NCBI GenBank assembly: GCA_016713325.1
Contig: JADJPJ010000082.1
Location: 62,001 to 126,000 of the forward strand
From: Candidatus Flexifilum affinis
GTDB taxonomy: Bacteria > Chloroflexota > Anaerolineae > Aggregatilineales > Phototrophicaceae
DNA length: 64,000 nucleotides
Direction: 5' to 3'
Shown: positions 36,203 through 44,098 of the stretch, one piece after another
How positions within the stretch are numbered: position 1 is the first letter of the stretch
Layout: every line of letters starts with the position of its first letter
The notes under the pieces: generated by a model
The model's input: the letters and a program-made list of their open reading frames with translations, nothing else
The model's database searches: none
What the model was told of the DNA's origin: nothing
Position numbers and translations under genes: made by a program

Positions 36203-36703
36203 CTACAACACCGCCACCGCCGGCTCGTTCTGGCCGCCCAGCCGACGCCGCGCCGTCTCCCGCCGGCCCACCGCCGGGACATGCTCCGTCGCCGCCGCCA
36301 GCCCGAACTGCGGCATGTTGGCATAGACCGCTTCGAACTTGCCCGGCTCGACCAGATACGTCTCATGGAAGATGCCGACGATACCGCTCTTGCCCACCGC
36401 CTTGTTGAACTTCTGCCAGGGGCCGAGGTGAGGATCGTCGGCGCTGCGGGCGAACTTCTCCAACTGCTCGAACGTGCGCCAGTACTGTACCAACTGGATC
36501 ACCCGCCCCGACCAGTACAGCCGGCTGCCCAGCATGCCTTTCTCCGGGTGCTTCTGCAAATCGATGAGCATCGGCGGCATGGACATGAAGACCGGCAGCC
36601 ACTTGTGCAGCGCGCGCAACCGGTTGATGCGCATGCCGATCAGAAAGACGACGAATGGCTCATCGGCCTGAGCGGTGAAGCGTCCGGGCAAAACGGATGA
36701 CAT
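36203..36703 (-). CDS. DUF4188 domain protein (monooxygenase-like)
   Basis: The 166-residue product has the DUF4188 pattern: PFVVFLIGMRINRLRALHKW at the N-terminus, GSRLYWSGRVIQLVQYWR in the centre, and GIVGIFHETYLVEPGKFEAVYANMP near the end. The family has a dimeric ferredoxin-like fold and no proven activity. A GGAGAGG site precedes the ATG at 36703. The gene follows a TetR-type regulator on the same strand after 440 bases that contain repeats. Confidence 0.8.
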   Translation of the reverse strand: MSSVLPGRFTAQADEPFVVFLIGMRINRLRALHKWLPVFMSMPPMLIDLQKHPEKGMLGSRLYWSGRVIQLVQYWRTFEQLEKFARSADDPHLGPWQKFNKAVGKSGIVGIFHETYLVEPGKFEAVYANMPQFGLAAATEHVPAVGRRETARRRLGGQNEPAVAVL

Positions 36704-36913
36704 GGTGGTTCCTCTCCATCTCTCAAAACGGTCCGGTAAAAGGCAATGCATCGCCCATCGCTGTACCCATCGAGGGGCAGCGCGTCAGGGAGTGGCAGCA
36801 CAAACCCGGCGCTCCACCGCTGAGCGCAACCTGTGCCACACCATTCAAATCACATGGATTCGTAGGGACGAGGCCTGCCTCGTCCGTGTACCAAGTCAAG
36901 GGTTGCGGGGGCC
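36704..36913. other. Intergenic region with GTAGGGACGAGGCC repeat
   Basis: No gene is seen. The 30 bases at 36857-36886, containing GTAGGGACGAGGCCTGCC, are identical to 62817-62846. The multi-hairpin repeat copy B follows directly. Confidence 0.6.
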
Positions 36914-37038
36914 GCCAAGGGCTAAAGCACCTTGGCTAGCAACCGACAAGCCCACTGAAGGGGCTTCCCCGACGCCTGCGTTATTGGTCCCTTTAGTGGA
37001 CCTGTCTTTTCGGGTAGCCGGGTGGTTTACCACTCGGC
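36914..37038. repeat. Multi-hairpin repeat, copy B
   Basis: The stem-loops are at 36914-36936 (GCCAAGG/CCTTGGC), 36948-36966 (AAGCCC/GGGCTT, loop ACTGAAG), 36986-37002 (GGTCC/GGACC) and 37017-37038 (GCCGGGTGG/CCACTCGGC). The second hairpin differs from copy A by a paired T-A to C-G change, and the first by a paired G-C to A-T change. Confidence 0.65.
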
Positions 37039-37145
37039 GGATCACGCGACAAATGATCTCCGGGTTACGTCGATCTCTCGCAAACTGGTACACATGAGAC
37101 GAGGGCGCTCCTATCGAGGCTCGGTCACCGCCGCGAACAGATCGC

Positions 37146-37859
37146 TCATGGCGTCTTCTCCCCGGCCAGCATGCCGACGCTGCGCATCAGCGACCGCATC
37201 TCGTGATGGTAGAAGACCTCCGGGTCAGACACAAAATGATCCATTTGCCGGTGGATCTCCAGCGTCAGCAGGCCGTGCAGCCGCGACCAGCCCACCAGCC
37301 CGACGTACACCACCACTTCGGGCAGCGCCGCAGCCTCCGGGGGAATGGCCGCGCTGGCCGGAAGGCCTACATGCAGACGGGGCGGCAGGTGCAGATGCTC
37401 CGGCATCGGATGCAGGCCGCCGGCCGCTAGCGCGTCGGCCAGAATGCGGAAGATCACCCCCAGGCTGCGCAGCCCGACGGGTTTGGTGAGGTCGTCGCGC
37501 GGCTGGTAGTTGGGGATCGGCGTGCCGAAGATCAGCTCGAAGTCGACCGGGTGCTCGATGCCCCAGGCGCGGTAGGCGATCAGCGTCGCCTCCATGCGCG
37601 CGGGGTAGTCGTCGCGCGGCTGCGAGGTGTCGGCCGTCTCCATCGCATCCCCCAGGCTGTTGTAGGCGTCGACGATCAGGTCCGTGACCAGATCGTCGCG
37701 GCTGGCGAAATAACGGTAGAAGCCGGAGGGGGTCATCTCCATTTCGCGGGCCAGCGCGTTGATCGACAGGCTGCCGGTGCCCGTCTCCGCCATCTGGCGG
37801 CGGGCGATGGCCTTGATTTCCTCGATCGTACTCTGGCGAATCTTCTCGCGCCGGCTCAT
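37146..37859 (-). CDS. TetR/AcrR family transcriptional regulator
   Basis: The N-terminal helix-turn-helix is TGSLSINALAREMEMTPSGFYRYFASRDDLVTDLI. The C-terminal ligand domain (residues 90-225) contains IEHPVDFELIFGTPIPNY, seen in the TetR_C_13/WHG group. The start is the ATG at 37859. A 17-base palindrome 21 bases upstream is a likely autoregulatory operator. The downstream DUF4188 gene may be a target. The ligand is unknown. Confidence 0.88.
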   Translation of the reverse strand: MSRREKIRQSTIEEIKAIARRQMAETGTGSLSINALAREMEMTPSGFYRYFASRDDLVTDLIVDAYNSLGDAMETADTSQPRDDYPARMEATLIAYRAWGIEHPVDFELIFGTPIPNYQPRDDLTKPVGLRSLGVIFRILADALAAGGLHPMPEHLHLPPRLHVGLPASAAIPPEAAALPEVVVYVGLVGWSRLHGLLTLEIHRQMDHFVSDPEVFYHHEMRSLMRSVGMLAGEKTP

Positions 37860-37879
37860 GGGTAAATGGTGCTTTCAAA

Positions 37880-37896
37880 TGTGAATGATATTCACA
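37880..37896. promoter_or_regulatory. Palindromic operator for the TetR regulator
   Basis: TGTGAATGATATTCACA is a perfect palindrome with seven-base arms around a three-base centre, 21 bases before the TetR start. The arms resemble CRP half-sites, but the spacing is one base longer than CRP's. Confidence 0.55.
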
Positions 37897-37992
37897 ATAG
37901 TATGCAGTATTCTGTTCCTGTCAAGCCCTGCGACGGATTGCGATTCGCAACACAGTCCTCGAACGCGCGGTGCAAACCTCCGGCGGTCGGGC

Positions 37993-38562
37993 TTACCATA
38001 GCCGCGGTCCATCATAAAGGATCTTGTTGAGCTTCGGATCGTTATACGCGCCGGCTATCTCTTCAATGAGTGTTAGGATGCTCTGCAAGAGCTCAGCCAG
38101 ACCTTCGATACGCATGTCGTTGGCGCAATCGAATGCAGATTCAGAATCCTGCGTCCAGGTGAAGAGCCTGACATGGAAAGGAGGGTCGTCAGGTACGGAT
38201 GGTCTTGCTGCTGGCCAAAGCACGTTCAGTGTGGAAATCGCCTGAGTCACTGGTTCGGGTTGGTCGGTGAAGGTGAGATAGGATGGCGTTGGAACCTGGA
38301 ACTCGAAAAATCGATCTGAATTGGGTATTGCGTAGAGCAATGCAACACGCGTGCATTCCTGACCATTCAGTTGTTTCAGACAAGCAGCACAAAGAATGAG
38401 AGGCGTGTAGAAGTAGTAGAGTTCGATACTCCATAAGTAATGAACCCAGAGTGTAGGATCGCTGTCTTTGAGCTTCACTTTAGCCCACGACCCCATCATA
38501 TCAAGCCCAAGGGATTCTGCTTGCAGTTGAAGTTCGTTTTCAGACATTTCTCTGATCATCAT
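37993..38562 (-). CDS. Unknown protein, coupled to the upstream unknown gene
   Basis: This 189-residue soluble protein has no recognised domain. It has a Trp/Tyr/Cys-rich centre (WVHYLWSIELYYFYTPLILCAACLKQL) and ends with a helical segment (AELLQSILTLIEEIAGAYND). The ATG at 38562 overlaps the TGA of the preceding gene, so the two are translated together. The base composition in this stretch is lower in GC than its neighbours, which could mean acquisition from elsewhere. Confidence 0.7.
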   Translation of the reverse strand: MMIREMSENELQLQAESLGLDMMGSWAKVKLKDSDPTLWVHYLWSIELYYFYTPLILCAACLKQLNGQECTRVALLYAIPNSDRFFEFQVPTPSYLTFTDQPEPVTQAISTLNVLWPAARPSVPDDPPFHVRLFTWTQDSESAFDCANDMRIEGLAELLQSILTLIEEIAGAYNDPKLNKILYDGPRLW

Positions 38563-39173
38563 TCGTCCTTTCGCCACCCGCGTCCCGCGGTCAGCGCCGC
38601 GACGACCCTTGGCGCAACATCTTCTACGCTGGAGCATTCCAGTCGCCTGCTGTTCTGCTGGTCCTGATCGAACTCCACGACGACAGCCCAATGACCGTCG
38701 GCGAAATCGATCGTCGCCATTGGAAACTTCTTCTCTCGCCGGTAGGCCACTACCATGAAGTCATCAGGGTACTCCATCGGCTCCACTTCGACGGTGCTGA
38801 CCTCGATGAGGCCGTCGCCGCGGACGACGCACCAGAAACCCGCGCGCTGAATATCCCAGATCATTTTCTGCATCCGCCTCCGTGAAGGATCCGAGCGGCG
38901 TTCCAGACGGCTGAATGCGATGAGGGCATCGACACCGATGTCCGGGTCTTCGGAGACAGACACGACTGTAGACATCTGTCTTGGTCCGCTTACCAACACG
39001 CTCCACATTTGGTCGTCGTCGATAAAGACATAGGGTTTTCCCAATCCCGCCGGCAGCGGCAGACTGCCGGCAATGTGGAGGGATGGCGCCCCCAGGACGA
39101 CGGCTTTCAGCCCTTCCTCCAGCAGCCTGCTTGCACCCGCTTTCAGCTTCTTCACCAGCTCGTCCGACACCAT
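38559..39173 (-). CDS. Unknown protein, first of an overlapping gene pair
   Basis: This 204-residue soluble protein is not recognised. It begins with an amphipathic helix (ELVKKLKAGASRLLEEGLKAV). It contains YVFIDDDQMWSVLVSG and ATIDFADGHWAVVVEFDQDQ, strands that suggest an alpha/beta sandwich. It is coupled to the gene at 37993-38562 by an ATGA overlap. The pair might be a two-subunit assembly or a toxin-immunity-like unit, but nothing in the sequence decides this. Confidence 0.7.
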   Translation of the reverse strand: MVSDELVKKLKAGASRLLEEGLKAVVLGAPSLHIAGSLPLPAGLGKPYVFIDDDQMWSVLVSGPRQMSTVVSVSEDPDIGVDALIAFSRLERRSDPSRRRMQKMIWDIQRAGFWCVVRGDGLIEVSTVEVEPMEYPDDFMVVAYRREKKFPMATIDFADGHWAVVVEFDQDQQNSRRLECSSVEDVAPRVVAALTAGRGWRKDE

Positions 39174-39218
39174 CTCGTGCCCCCTTCCACTGCGCCTGCG
39201 CCTGTCAGCGCGCGAGAT

Positions 39219-40202
39219 TCACCGTCGAATTTCCTTCCCGCCCCCGCCCTTCACCAGATCCGCCACGCCGGCCCGGTCGAGCAGGCCCATATCGCCGGGG
39301 AGGGTCATCTTCCAGGCCGCCGCCGCTGTTCCCCAGGGCAGCGCCGCCTCGATTCCCTCGGTCAGCCAGCCGTACAGGAAGCCGGCCACGAACGAGTCGC
39401 CCGTGCCCAGCCGCGCGATCGGCGTGACCTCGACGGCCGGCCGCCGCAGGATCTGCCCGTCCGGCGTCATGGCCGCCGCGCCGTTCGCCGCCAGCGTGAC
39501 CACCACGATCGCCCCCGGATAGCGGGTGTGCAGCGCGTTCAGCGCCCCCTCGCCCGTCGGGTCGGCGTCGGTGCCGAAGAGCTTGACGGCGTCGCGCAGG
39601 GGAATGAAGACCACGTCGGCCTGCGCCGCCAGCGGGTCGCAGCCCTGGCGCGCCGCCTCGGCCGACCACAGGTTGGCCCGGTAATTGAAGTCGAAGCTTA
39701 CTAGCCAGCCGGCAGCTTTGGCCAGGCGGATGGCTTCTGCCGCTGTCGCCGCCGCGTCGTCGCCGATCGCCGCCGTGATGCCGCAGGTGTGGAACAGGCG
39801 AGCTTTCCCCGGCGCGAACAGATCAGCGGGCAGATGTTCCGGACGCATCCTGGCCATGGCGCTGTCCTTGCGGTCATAGGTCACGCGGCTGGCGCGCGGC
39901 GGCGACCCTTCCTCCAGGAAGTACAGCCCGACCCGGTCCTCGTCCGTCCAGACGACATGGCGGGTGTCGACGCCGTGCGCCCTTAGCCCGTTGACGATAT
40001 GCCGTCCCAGTCCGTTACGCGTCAGGCGCGACAGCCAGGCGACATTCATGCCCAGCCGCGCCAGCCCGACCAGCATGTTCGACTCGCTGCCGCCGATGTG
40101 CACCTGAAGGCTCTGCGCGCTTTCCAGCGGCAGGTAGTCGAACGGCGTGAAGCGCAGCATTGTTTCGCCAAGGGCGAGGACATCCAGCGCGATCTCGTCC
40201 AT
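39219..40202 (-). CDS. kdgK: PfkB-family sugar kinase, probably 2-keto-3-deoxygluconate kinase
   Basis: This is a ribokinase-fold enzyme. The N-terminus ALGETMLRFTP and VHIGGSESNMLVGLARLG bind the sugar. LVSFDFNYRANLWS is the KDG-kinase-type substrate loop. ARLGTGDSFVAGFLYGW is PfkB signature 2, with the catalytic Asp. The ATG at 40202 is preferred because an AAAGGAAC site precedes it; another ATG lies 21 bases upstream. The exact sugar is not certain. No aldolase or dehydratase gene is adjacent. Confidence 0.82.
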   Translation of the reverse strand: MDEIALDVLALGETMLRFTPFDYLPLESAQSLQVHIGGSESNMLVGLARLGMNVAWLSRLTRNGLGRHIVNGLRAHGVDTRHVVWTDEDRVGLYFLEEGSPPRASRVTYDRKDSAMARMRPEHLPADLFAPGKARLFHTCGITAAIGDDAAATAAEAIRLAKAAGWLVSFDFNYRANLWSAEAARQGCDPLAAQADVVFIPLRDAVKLFGTDADPTGEGALNALHTRYPGAIVVVTLAANGAAAMTPDGQILRRPAVEVTPIARLGTGDSFVAGFLYGWLTEGIEAALPWGTAAAAWKMTLPGDMGLLDRAGVADLVKGGGGKEIRR

Positions 40203-40284
40203 ATTGGGGGTGTTCCTTTCCATTGCGTGTGCCTGTGCGTGTGCCTGCGACCGGGCGAAGCTCAGCGCCTGTTATTGGCTTCTG

Positions 40285-40397
40285 CCCCTCATCCCCCAGC
40301 CCCTTCTCCCACGCAAGCGGGGAGAAGGGGAGATTCGGTGTCCCTCTCCCCGCTTGCGTGGGAGAGGGACGGCTTGCGAAGCAAGCAGGGTGAGGGG
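40285..40397. repeat. Double-hairpin palindromic repeat, CCTCA family
   Basis: The element has two related hairpins with CCCCTTCTCCC/GGGAGAAGGGG and GTCCCTCTCCC/GGGAGAGGGAC arms. It is bounded by CCCCTCATCCC and GGGTGAGGGG. It lies between the transporter and the sugar kinase genes. Confidence 0.7.
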
Positions 40398-40426
40398 TAA
40401 ACGCGCCATAGAAGAACATGATGCGC

Positions 40427-42256
40427 TTACACCCGGATGTTCCAGAAGAGGATGAAACCGGCAATCAGTGCGAGCAGCGACAGGATCATCATCCAGAGGC
40501 CGACTCGCGGAAAATCCGACGGGGTGTAGCCGCCGGGGCCCATCATCAGGATGTTGACCGGGTGGGCCACCGGCGTCAGGAAGGCCGCCGAACAGCCAAT
40601 CGCGACGGCGACGGCCACCGCCTGCGCGTTCACCCCGGCGGCCAGGGCCGCGCTCACCGCCACCGGCCCGACGACCAGCGCCGCCACCTGCCCGCCCAGC
40701 ATCTGCGTGACGGCGGCGGCGGCCAGGAAGAACCCGGCGATCATGCCCAGATCCCCGAAGGGCAGCAGAACGCTCGTCAGCAGGGCACCGATTCGATCCG
40801 ACAGGCCGGTCTCCACCAGACCAATGCTCAGCGGCAGCAGCCCGGCGATCAGAAAGACGATGCGCCACTCCACCGCGTCATAGGCCTCGTCCATGCTCAT
40901 GCAGCCGGTGATCACCATGGCCGCCATGCCGCCCAGCACCGCCAGCCCGATCGGCACGATCTCGAAAATGGCCAGCGCCAGCACGACCAGCGTGATCCCC
41001 AGGGCAATCGGCGCTTTTTCCGGCGCGGCGGGGGTCAGGGCATGGGCGCTTTGCAGCACCAGAAAATCCCGCTCCCGCGCCAGTTGGTCGATGCGTGACC
41101 GCGTCCCGACCATCAGCAGGGCGTCGCCTTCCTGCAGCGCGAATTTGCCGACGTCGGTGCGGTAGCTGCGGCCCTCGCGCCACAGCGCCACCGCCGTCAG
41201 GGCGAACTTGCTGCGAAAATTCAGATCGATCAGCGTTTTGTCGATGGCGGCGGAACGGGGCGGAATGATCACTTCCGTCAGATTGACGTCGAAGGGGTGG
41301 TTGAAATGCTGGCCATTGGCGCCGTTGGGGCGGCCGAGCTGCAACCCCCAGGTCGAAAGCTGGCTGATGCGGTCTTCGCGCCCCAGGATGAGCAGGTAGT
41401 CGCCGGTCTGGATGTCCTGATCTGGCGGCGGGGTGAGGATGGCCTCATGCCCGCGCCAGATGCCCATCACCGTCACGCCCAGCTTCTCACCGATCTGGCT
41501 CTCGCTCAGGCGCTTGCTGGCCACCGCCGAGCCGGGCAGCACGATGAACTCCCACAGGCGTTCTTCCAGCTTGTAGGTCTCGTACAGCGAGCGAGAGAGA
41601 CGCCGTGGGCTGAGCGTCAGGGCCACCGACGATCGGTTCGGCAGCAGGCGCCGGCCGATCAGCACCATGAAGAGGATCGCGATCACGGTAATCAGGCCGC
41701 CGACCGGCAGAAAGTCGCCCATCGACAGGCCGGGCTGTCCCTGCGCCACCAGCAGGCCGCTCAGGATGATGTTGGCCGTCGTGAAGTAGGTGGCCATGCC
41801 GCCGACCAGGGTGCCGAAGGCCAGCGGAATCAGCAGTTTGGACGGCGGGATGTCACTGTCGCGGGCGACCTGGACGATGGCCGGCAGCAGCAGCGCCCCG
41901 GCGGCGATGTTGTTCATGGCCAGCGACAGCAGCGCGCCGATGGTCATGACCAGGAAGACCATGCGCGCTTCGCCCACGCGCGACTCGCCGCCGCCCAACG
42001 CCCGCAGGCGGTTGGCCAGCGCGTTGACCACCCCCGTTCGTTCCAGCCCGCGGGTGACGACGAACAGGCCGACCAGGGTGATCACCGCCGACTGGCTGAA
42101 GCCGGAGAGGGCTTCGTTCGGGGTGATGATGCCGGTCAGGGGCAGGGCGATCAGCACCAGGATGGCGACCAGATCGGGGCGGACACGGTTGCTGACGATC
42201 AGGAGGAGCGTCGCGACGGAGAGGACGAGCAGGATGATTTCTTGCGAGTTCAGCAT
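40427..42256 (-). CDS. SLC13/DASS-type transporter with two RCK-C (TrkA-C) domains
   Basis: This 609-residue membrane protein has about 12 helices. The hydrophobic N-terminal half contains VITLVGLFVVTRGLERTG and GALLSLAMNNIAAGALLLPA. TrkA-C domains lie at about residues 215-300 (VMGIWRGHEAILTPPPDQDI) and 310-390 (LTAVALWREGRSYR). A second transport half follows, with QMLGGQVAALVVGPVAVSAAL and the PVAHPVNILMMGPGGY loop. Such proteins carry sulfate, phosphate or dicarboxylates; the substrate here is unknown. No close operon partner is visible. Confidence 0.87.
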   Translation of the reverse strand: MLNSQEIILLVLSVATLLLIVSNRVRPDLVAILVLIALPLTGIITPNEALSGFSQSAVITLVGLFVVTRGLERTGVVNALANRLRALGGGESRVGEARMVFLVMTIGALLSLAMNNIAAGALLLPAIVQVARDSDIPPSKLLIPLAFGTLVGGMATYFTTANIILSGLLVAQGQPGLSMGDFLPVGGLITVIAILFMVLIGRRLLPNRSSVALTLSPRRLSRSLYETYKLEERLWEFIVLPGSAVASKRLSESQIGEKLGVTVMGIWRGHEAILTPPPDQDIQTGDYLLILGREDRISQLSTWGLQLGRPNGANGQHFNHPFDVNLTEVIIPPRSAAIDKTLIDLNFRSKFALTAVALWREGRSYRTDVGKFALQEGDALLMVGTRSRIDQLARERDFLVLQSAHALTPAAPEKAPIALGITLVVLALAIFEIVPIGLAVLGGMAAMVITGCMSMDEAYDAVEWRIVFLIAGLLPLSIGLVETGLSDRIGALLTSVLLPFGDLGMIAGFFLAAAAVTQMLGGQVAALVVGPVAVSAALAAGVNAQAVAVAVAIGCSAAFLTPVAHPVNILMMGPGGYTPSDFPRVGLWMMILSLLALIAGFILFWNIRV

Positions 42257-42275
42257 GTCGGCGCGTTATCCATCG

Positions 42276-42713
42276 TCATTGGTCGATGTGGTCTTCTGCG
42301 AGATCTTCGGCATCGAGGATGTCCAGCAGCCGAGGGTTGGCCACTTCCAGTTGCAGGCGCGTCACTTCCAGCAGGTGATCCAGCAGCGCGGCCGAGCGGT
42401 CGTCGTATTCGCCGGCCCGAATGGCCCCGGCCAGGTCCGCCCGCCGCGCAGTCAGCAGGTCTCTGGCCTCGACGGGATCGCCGGGCAGGGGAGTGTCGAC
42501 TCCTTGCAGGCGGTTCATGCTCTCCCAGGCCGCTTGCAGGTGTGCCCACCCCAGCGCCGACTCGCGGGCCGCGATCTTGAGGACGTTGGCGGCTACCAGC
42601 GTCTGAAAGTACAGCCGGGGGTCGCCTTTGACCAGCGGGATGATCGCCGTCTCCAGGTGCAGGCGCACGGCGTCGATCAGCGCTTCGAGCGATGGACGAT
42701 CGTAAAGGCTCAT
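42276..42713 (-). CDS. DUF6285 family protein, partner of the APH-like kinase
   Basis: This 145-residue helical protein begins MSLYDRPSLEALIDAVRLHL and contains LVAANVLKIAARE. It matches small proteins commonly found after acyl-CoA-dehydrogenase-linked phosphotransferases. The ATG at 42713 overlaps the stop of the upstream kinase gene (ATGA), so the two are coupled. The function is unknown. Confidence 0.75.
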   Translation of the reverse strand: MSLYDRPSLEALIDAVRLHLETAIIPLVKGDPRLYFQTLVAANVLKIAARESALGWAHLQAAWESMNRLQGVDTPLPGDPVEARDLLTARRADLAGAIRAGEYDDRSAALLDHLLEVTRLQLEVANPRLLDILDAEDLAEDHIDQ

Positions 42714-43738
42714 CAGCCGGCCTCCATCGTGCGAATCAGGCGCAGCGCTTCCATCTGCATCTCGGCGGAGCGGCGTCCCAGGCTGGCGAATTCCACGCTC
42801 ACGTCCAGCCCGGAAAGGTGGCGTTCCGCCTGCGACAGGCAGATCACACCCCAGCGGACGTTGCCCAGGAACTCCCAGAAATCGACCGAGCGCCGGTCCA
42901 CGACGCGGCCGCTGGCGGATTGGTAGGCGTGCAGGAACGTCTCGCGGTCGGCGATTCCGCCGGCGCGCCCCGGTCCGCCGAAGCGCCAGTCGCGCATGCA
43001 CAGGTAGCCGAGTTCTTCGTCCGGGTCGCCCAGGTGCGCGAATTCCCAGTCGGCGACGGCGGCCAGCCCCTCGGGGTCCACGATCAGGTTGCCGATGCGA
43101 AAGTCGCCGTGGATGACGGCGATCGGGTTGGGCGCCGGGGCGAAACGCTCCGCCCAGCGCAGCGCGAACTCGAAGGTCGGGTTTTTCACGCCCAGCGCAT
43201 CCACCGTGGCGTAGGTCTGCGCGATGGCATCCTGGACCGGAGAGACGTCCGCCGCCGGCCGGGGCAGGAACTCCAGGCCGTCGACCGACAGGCTGTGGAT
43301 TTTCGCCAGCGCCGCCGCCATCTGCTCCGGCAGGACGGCGCGGGCGTGGGCCAGTTCCGGCGCGCTGACGATCTTGCGGCCGATGGCGATGCCCTGCACG
43401 TAATCCATCAGGAAGAAAGGCGTGCCCAGCACCTGGGGGTCGGCGCACAGCCAGCGCGGGCGCGCTACGCGGATGCCGGCGTCGTGGGCTTTCTGCATCA
43501 GCCGGAATTCGTGTTCGCGGGAAAGGGCGCTGCTCACCATCTCGGTCGGCAGATCGCGCCGCAGCACCAGCCGTTCACGGGCGTCGCCGCGCACGAGATC
43601 GACCAGCCACATGTCGCGCGATGCGCCGCCCGCCAGCGGGGCGCTGCGCTCCACGACAATGGACTGTTCTGCGATCTGGCTGATGAACTCCGCGAGCCGT
43701 CCCCGCGCTTCCAGTGTAGACAGGTCTGAGTAAAGCAT
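42713..43738 (-). CDS. Aminoglycoside-phosphotransferase-like kinase (APH family)
   Basis: The protein-kinase-like fold shows PLAGGASRDMWLVDL, a Gly-rich loop, and then the catalytic loop VIHGDFRIGNLIVD (HGDxxxxN). The metal-binding VADWEFAHLGDP (DxE/D) follows. The full length of 341 residues and the DUF6285 partner downstream match the phosphotransferase group linked to acyl-CoA dehydrogenases, not antibiotic resistance enzymes. The natural substrate is unknown. Confidence 0.87.
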   Translation of the reverse strand: MLYSDLSTLEARGRLAEFISQIAEQSIVVERSAPLAGGASRDMWLVDLVRGDARERLVLRRDLPTEMVSSALSREHEFRLMQKAHDAGIRVARPRWLCADPQVLGTPFFLMDYVQGIAIGRKIVSAPELAHARAVLPEQMAAALAKIHSLSVDGLEFLPRPAADVSPVQDAIAQTYATVDALGVKNPTFEFALRWAERFAPAPNPIAVIHGDFRIGNLIVDPEGLAAVADWEFAHLGDPDEELGYLCMRDWRFGGPGRAGGIADRETFLHAYQSASGRVVDRRSVDFWEFLGNVRWGVICLSQAERHLSGLDVSVEFASLGRRSAEMQMEALRLIRTMEAG

Positions 43739-43846
43739 TTTCTAGGCTTCTCAACTTACTTTCGAGATTACCCAATTCTCGCCTGTATCGCCAACATCCA
43801 CAGGGTAAACGCAGCAAATTCCAGGTAGGGCACAACAGATACCCGA

Positions 43847-43960
43847 GTAGGGGCGGTTCGTAGGGGCGGTTCGTGAACCGCCCGTTCGTGAACCGCCCGT
43901 TCGTGAACCGCCCGTTTGTGAACCGCCCGCCATCCTGGGCGCATCGCGATGCGCCGCTAC
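43847..43960. repeat. GTAGGGGCGG palindromic repeat with a 15-bp tandem array
   Basis: The region 43739-44098 has no gene. It holds GTAGGGGCGGTTCG twice, then four copies of a 15-base unit, GTTCGTGAACCGCCC, at 43869-43883, 43884-43898, 43899-43913 and 43914-43928; the last has one mismatch. The element ends with a CGCATCGCGATGCG hairpin. The half copy at 17862-17909 has a single unit, so the array has grown here. Confidence 0.8.
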
Positions 43961-44098
43961 GACGTGTTTTGCTCCCACAGGTCGAAGCGGATGCGGTTGC
44001 CCTGCTTCATCTGCGGACGCGACACCTGCTAACGTTGGTTGACGGTGGTACTTACCTGCGTTAAGGTATACACGACCCGTCAACATGAGGCATAGCAG

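Noticed and set aside
37880..37896. CRP site before the TetR gene
   Set aside because: The arms look like CRP half-sites but the centre is one base too long, and the position just before a TetR gene fits an autoregulatory operator better.
42713..43738. Antibiotic-resistance aminoglycoside phosphotransferase
   Set aside because: The fold is the same, but coupling to a DUF6285 gene and the overall sequence fit the acyl-CoA-dehydrogenase-linked kinase group.
43869..43928. Possible CRISPR array
   Set aside because: The 15-base units are directly adjacent with no spacers and there are no cas genes.
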